Of a stretch of 64,000 nucleotides of DNA, positions 60,227 to 64,000 are shown piece after piece. The notes under the pieces are model-generated. The model saw only the letters and a list, made by a program, of their open reading frames with translations. It ran no database searches and was not told where the DNA came from. Each line of letters starts with the position of its first letter. Position 1 is the stretch's first letter. Position numbers and translations under genes: made by a program. The stretch is from Dillenia suffruticosa. Lineage: Eukaryota > Streptophyta > Magnoliopsida > Dilleniales > Dilleniaceae. The DNA is taken from positions 310,001-374,000 of the forward strand of contig JAVTVX010000024.1 of assembly GCA_033439265.1 (NCBI GenBank), given 5' to 3'.

Positions 60227-61353
60227 ATATATGTCTAGTGCTCTCCTTGTGTCATGTCTCGCAAATATCATTTTAGTTTATTGTTGTTGAGTAATATTCT
60301 TTCTATAAATCTACATTCTCCTAGTTTAGCTTTGGATGGATAACTGTCCGTTGGTACGAATTTTATGTCTCTATGCTTTTAAGACCAATTCACCAAAGTT
60401 CTAGTCTAGAACAAAACAATATCAATTGGCCCACATGGTGAGATGTGAGGTCCACTTTGGCTCGCCTCGGGGCCTTTCTTTCATTCAAATGCCTTCTCTT
60501 CAGTAAAAGGCGAAAAAATAATTTACTCTGTGCTCACTGTGTGGCTACGTCAAATGCCTTGTCTTAATGAAAGCATAACATATTTCCCTGTGGCCGTGGT
60601 GGCATAAAACTGGGAAGAGTTTCTCCAGTGACACAGTAGTTTGGTGTTAACCAGAGATCTGAGATGATCAACAAATAGGCTGTAAAGTTGGTATAGGTGA
60701 GACATTTTTATGTCTACTGCAGTTATTTGTACTCACGTAGTTGGATATGAGCAATTTTGAGTTGTCCATGAGAAGTGGTGGGACACTGGGACTCCACCTA
60801 ATCACACTTCGAACAAAGCTTTTGTTTTACCCTTTATGTTTTGTTTTAATCAATTGGTCCGGACTAAAAATCTCAGGGTAGTCCCAAGAGGCATGTAACA
60901 TTCACCTCACGTCAGCTATGTCACTTGACCATATTGCTCAGGAAACCACAGCTTCCTAGGTTTCTAAGTCCCCGACTTTGCCCAGCATCCGCCCTTTGTA
61001 ATTGAGCTCACTCTGAGACTAGAAGAATCACTTGCAATGAGAATGGGCAGTGATGCCTAACCCGATCCAGTTGTTAACTGCTCTAGCCAGGCAGATGCCA
61101 TAAGGTGATCAGTTCGGTCATAATTTCCAGTTAATAGTCCAGCAAACAGAAAACAGTAGATTTTAAAAAAAAAAAGGAAAAATCTTTCATATCTAAAGAG
61201 GATCCTTCTTACATAATTGCCATATCTGTTCCCTTTCTTTGGGTAAATCCAAACAAAAAGTAGAGCAAGCAATTGAAATTTCCATATTATTAGGTAACCA
61301 CCTTGTACGAATCAAGTTTTACTTACAACCTTAAGCTTGACATCAGCTGTGGA
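60227..61353. other. Convergent intergenic region between NXD1 and the SCPL gene
   Basis: This holds the 3' UTRs of the two convergent genes. No further gene is seen. An A-run lies at about 61166-61179. Confidence 0.5.
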
Positions 61354-62169
61354 TCAGAATGCTTCTGGTAATGGGCGGCCTTCCAAGAAGGCCTTTAACA
61401 GGCCATGCGATCTCCCAGGCTGTGAGAATGGAGCTTCATGGGACGCTCCTCTGATGGTGGCAAACGATAGGACATCACCATAGACCTGAGTCCACCCTCC
61501 AACCTGAAAAGAAATGTGAAGTTGCCCAAGAATCTGAACAGAATAAAACAAACCAGCTATTGACTTGGTCTTACCTGCATCCCTTCGAACCAGACTCTGT
61601 AGGGCACAGTCGTATTTAGTCCCAACTCCTTGGCCAGTCTATGAACCAAAGCCCGACTTCCAGTCAATGGGATAACAGAATCCTGATCTCCACTGTAAAT
61701 AAAGACAGTGGGAGGTAACAATGGCCAACCCAATGGGAAGCTCAGGAACCTCGAGTAGAGAAGGAATTTTACCTGTATACCAGGACCGGTACTCCAGCCT
61801 CAATGAGATTGCCCACTACTGAGATTGTTGGTATTTCCAGGTCAAGAAGCTCATAATCCAGGATGCTGCTCATTTATATAGATTGAAGAATTCAATGACT
61901 TGAGCACACGAAAATAGGTCGTAATCATCCACCTATTCATAAACACTTCCAGTAGCTCCCATTTGGAAAATTTTAACTTTTCAGTCAGGTGATCTTTAAG
62001 TCAATTAATTTCTAAATGGTGAAATAGTTCCTAGTGAGCTCAGCTGAAAATCGAGCGAGTAAAAAACTCGTCGACTTCAATAACGAACAGCCTCAGCTTG
62101 CGTCTCCTACTATAACCATCATAAGCTATGATTTTAGGAAAATCAATTAAGGCAACAACAATTTGGTCC

Positions 62170-62201
<32 letters not shown>

Positions 62202-62625
62202 ACTTGCTACAAACAGTCCATCGCTTGACTCCTACAAGCCGAGCATGGAAAGCCTTCTGCACATCCTGCCGGTTAAGATAGCTCACTGTTTCATCTTCTA
62301 TGCATACATCTATCTTCTCATTAACTTGCTGCGCCTATGACAACCAGCGAAAGCACCGCAATTAAGGTATGAAATCCAAATCTTAATGGTGCAGGCAAAA
62401 GGAGCATTTTAATTGTCAAACCATAAGCACTTTCGATTGCGCGAGCACAGATGGTATGCACACATCAAGTGTTACATCATACTTGTCGACGAACCTACTG
62501 GTCTCTCTGCTCACTTGGCTCATCACTCTTGAACAAGATGGGGACACAGAACCTCGGTAGTATTCACTGACATATCGAGAGTAGTTGCAGACAGAAGTGA
62601 ACATCCAGTAAGTGGTATCTGATAT
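61354..62625 (-). pseudogene. Serine carboxypeptidase-like gene (SCPL45 type), 3' half, cut by an LTR-like insertion
   Basis: The family comprises secreted S10 peptidases and acyltransferases with a Ser-Asp-His triad. Five minus-strand exons are visible: 62625-62422 (cut at its 5' edge), 62334-62204, 61865-61773, 61692-61575, 61503-61354. All internal junctions are GT-AG and in frame, giving about 231 residues. The sequence runs 'ISDTTYWMFTSVCNYSRYVS', 'DVTLDVCIPSVLAQSKVL', 'DVQKAFHARLVGVKRW', 'VCSNILDYELLDLEIPTISV', '[19 protein letters not shown]' (catalytic Asp), 'VGGWTQVYGDVLSFATIRGA' and 'SHEAPFSQP' (catalytic His). The half with the nucleophilic Ser would lie beyond 62626. There the protein match stops in mid-exon, between Leu and Ile of the expected 'WSHGLISD', and foreign sequence begins. 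The remaining exons look intact, so the insertion is probably recent or the allele is segregating. Confidence 0.85.
62161..62196. repeat. GA microsatellite in an SCPL intron
   Basis: About thirteen GA units lie just inside the intron downstream, on the minus strand, of the exon 62334-62204. Confidence 0.9.
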
Positions 62626-64000
62626 TGTTGGATTTAATCGCGCATGCGGAAGCGTGAATTAAATAATTTCGGAATTTTCGGGATAAATACCTCTATTGGG
62701 CGGTCTCCAAAATCCACCGTGTCGCGATGTCCCTCGAACGGATCGCACGGTCGGATGGTGATCACACAATCGAACCACCACCTCAAATCCACGACGCCTC
62801 AAGCCTCGTGTCCGGTGAATCATCTGACGATGGGAGATTTTCCTACGCGAAAATCTCCATCCCTCTATTTTCTCTCTCTAGAGAATATGTTGTGCAAAAC
62901 CCTAGCCTCCATCATGATTTCCTCCCATGGCTGCTGTCCACCCCACAAGGTAGGAGAATGAGAGTTTCCTCCATAGTTTCCTCTCCCAGAAGGAAGGTAA
63001 GACCCATATCACTTAATTGGGGGGTTACCAAAATATTGGTTAATGGTAATTAAGGATGGGAGTTACCCCATTCCTTAATTACCCAAATGCCTATAATGGG
63101 CATCAATAACCAACATCTCCCACTTGCACATGAGGGCATTTCACTTCCGTCAACCACAAGATCGCAACTCATGCGATCTATCACATCACCCTACTGGACC
63201 TTCATACTGGATTGGGCGTCGTGCGACCGGCGAGTGCACCTGCAAGCAAAGACTTCTCGATACACCTGTTAGGATGATCGAGTAGTCACTGTTAGTATAA
63301 AAATAACTCGCTATACCCCAGACTCAATGCATTTACATCCATCGAGCCACTTTCCTCATCGAAAGTGATCCCCAATCAATTTGCTCGACTATGTATTCAT
63401 TATTATGTTTGAATCCCAACATGGATTAACACAATAGGTCGACGTATGAATACATGACAATGATGTAATGTCTATTGGCCTTCCTTTTCCCAAACTCGAA
63501 TCTATCGGTCTCAATTCAGCTGCTTTCCTAGACCTGCCCCTTAGACCTCAATTTATCTTCCGGGTCATAGGTAAACAGACTAAAGTAGCAACACTGAACC
63601 AAAACTTCTAGAGACAGCCGAAAGTAATAAGGGCATAAGAGATCCCACCCAATGGATCTCAGGTCTCACACAGTGGGAACGGGGATCAAGATCAAACTAT
63701 CGTCTCAAATAATAGCTCCCACTGTCCCATGGTCGTCTCATCACACGTGGTATGAAACACGTGCCACAGTGTTATTCCCCCATCTCTCAAAGGGCATATG
63801 TCAGATTTCTCTAACACTGTACAGGTACGGGACTCAGTCTACACATAAGACTTTACCCAGAGATCTCAGAGAGAGCATCTCAGAGACAATATCACAAATC
63901 GCAGGTGATATCTGAGATCTCATACCTGGCTGCTTACAGACAACATGGATGTGGGTATTTCCATGTCGGTCATATCGCATATGACCTCATCCTGAACACA
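62626..64000. mobile_element. LTR-like element entering the SCPL exon, continues beyond the window
   Basis: The host match ends at 62625, and sequence starting TGTTGGATTTAATCGCGC begins. TGTTGG is a normal LTR terminus. The next 1.37 kb has no host-gene resemblance. It contains ACATCTCCCACTTGCACATG (about 63110-63130), a stretch I recall from plant LTR elements, and several short direct repeats of GATCTCA. The pentamer GATAT at 62621-62625 would be the left target duplication; its partner lies outside. No gag or pol is visible, so family and strand are undetermined. Confidence 0.6.

Overview
The window is nuclear DNA from a flowering plant, probably a woody eudicot. I cannot name the species. 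The evidence is spliced genes with GT-AG introns, plant-only gene families, many CT/GA microsatellites and a dense load of plant LINEs, LTR elements and a hAT element. Five host genes are recognisable, separated by repeat-rich DNA.

Layout. 1-10691 (+): most of an AGD1-type ARF-GAP gene with BAR, PH, ArfGAP and ankyrin domains. Its first exon(s) lie left of the window, and the visible intron at the left edge holds an LTR-element end and a LINE scrap. 11300-13700: a decayed LINE on the minus strand. 16000-17660 (+): a CORYNE (CRN) receptor pseudokinase with one intron. 19170-25905: tandem duplication, then a very old AT-rich Ty1/copia relic on the minus strand between two degenerate direct repeats. 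26195-27062 (+): LIR1, a chloroplast light-regulated protein, with an evening element and I-boxes upstream. 30330-32414: a short LTR element with matching 5-bp target duplications. 35690-37720: a GGCCCA-rich satellite-like array split by a LINE tail. 38945-41990: another LINE. 42369-43112: a non-autonomous hAT element with a perfect 8-bp target duplication. 45640-46771: a TRIM-like mini-LTR element. 47556-47710: a cluster of near-perfect palindromes. 49190-53700: Ty3/gypsy-related relics and a 56-bp minisatellite. 56822-60226 (+): NXD1, needed for neoxanthin accumulation. 61354-62625 (-): the C-terminal half of an SCPL45-type serine carboxypeptidase-like gene, cut at 62626 by an LTR-like element that runs off the window.

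The genes do not form a pathway. NXD1 and the SCPL gene are convergent neighbours, and I recall their Arabidopsis counterparts also being adjacent, so this pair may be ancient microsynteny. The most useful observations are the transposon-cut SCPL gene, tandem duplications sitting on the splice donors of two genes, a GC-AG intron in NXD1, the hAT and satellite structures, and the clock/light elements of LIR1. I found no convincing undescribed biochemical system, CRISPR array, tRNA or rRNA gene.
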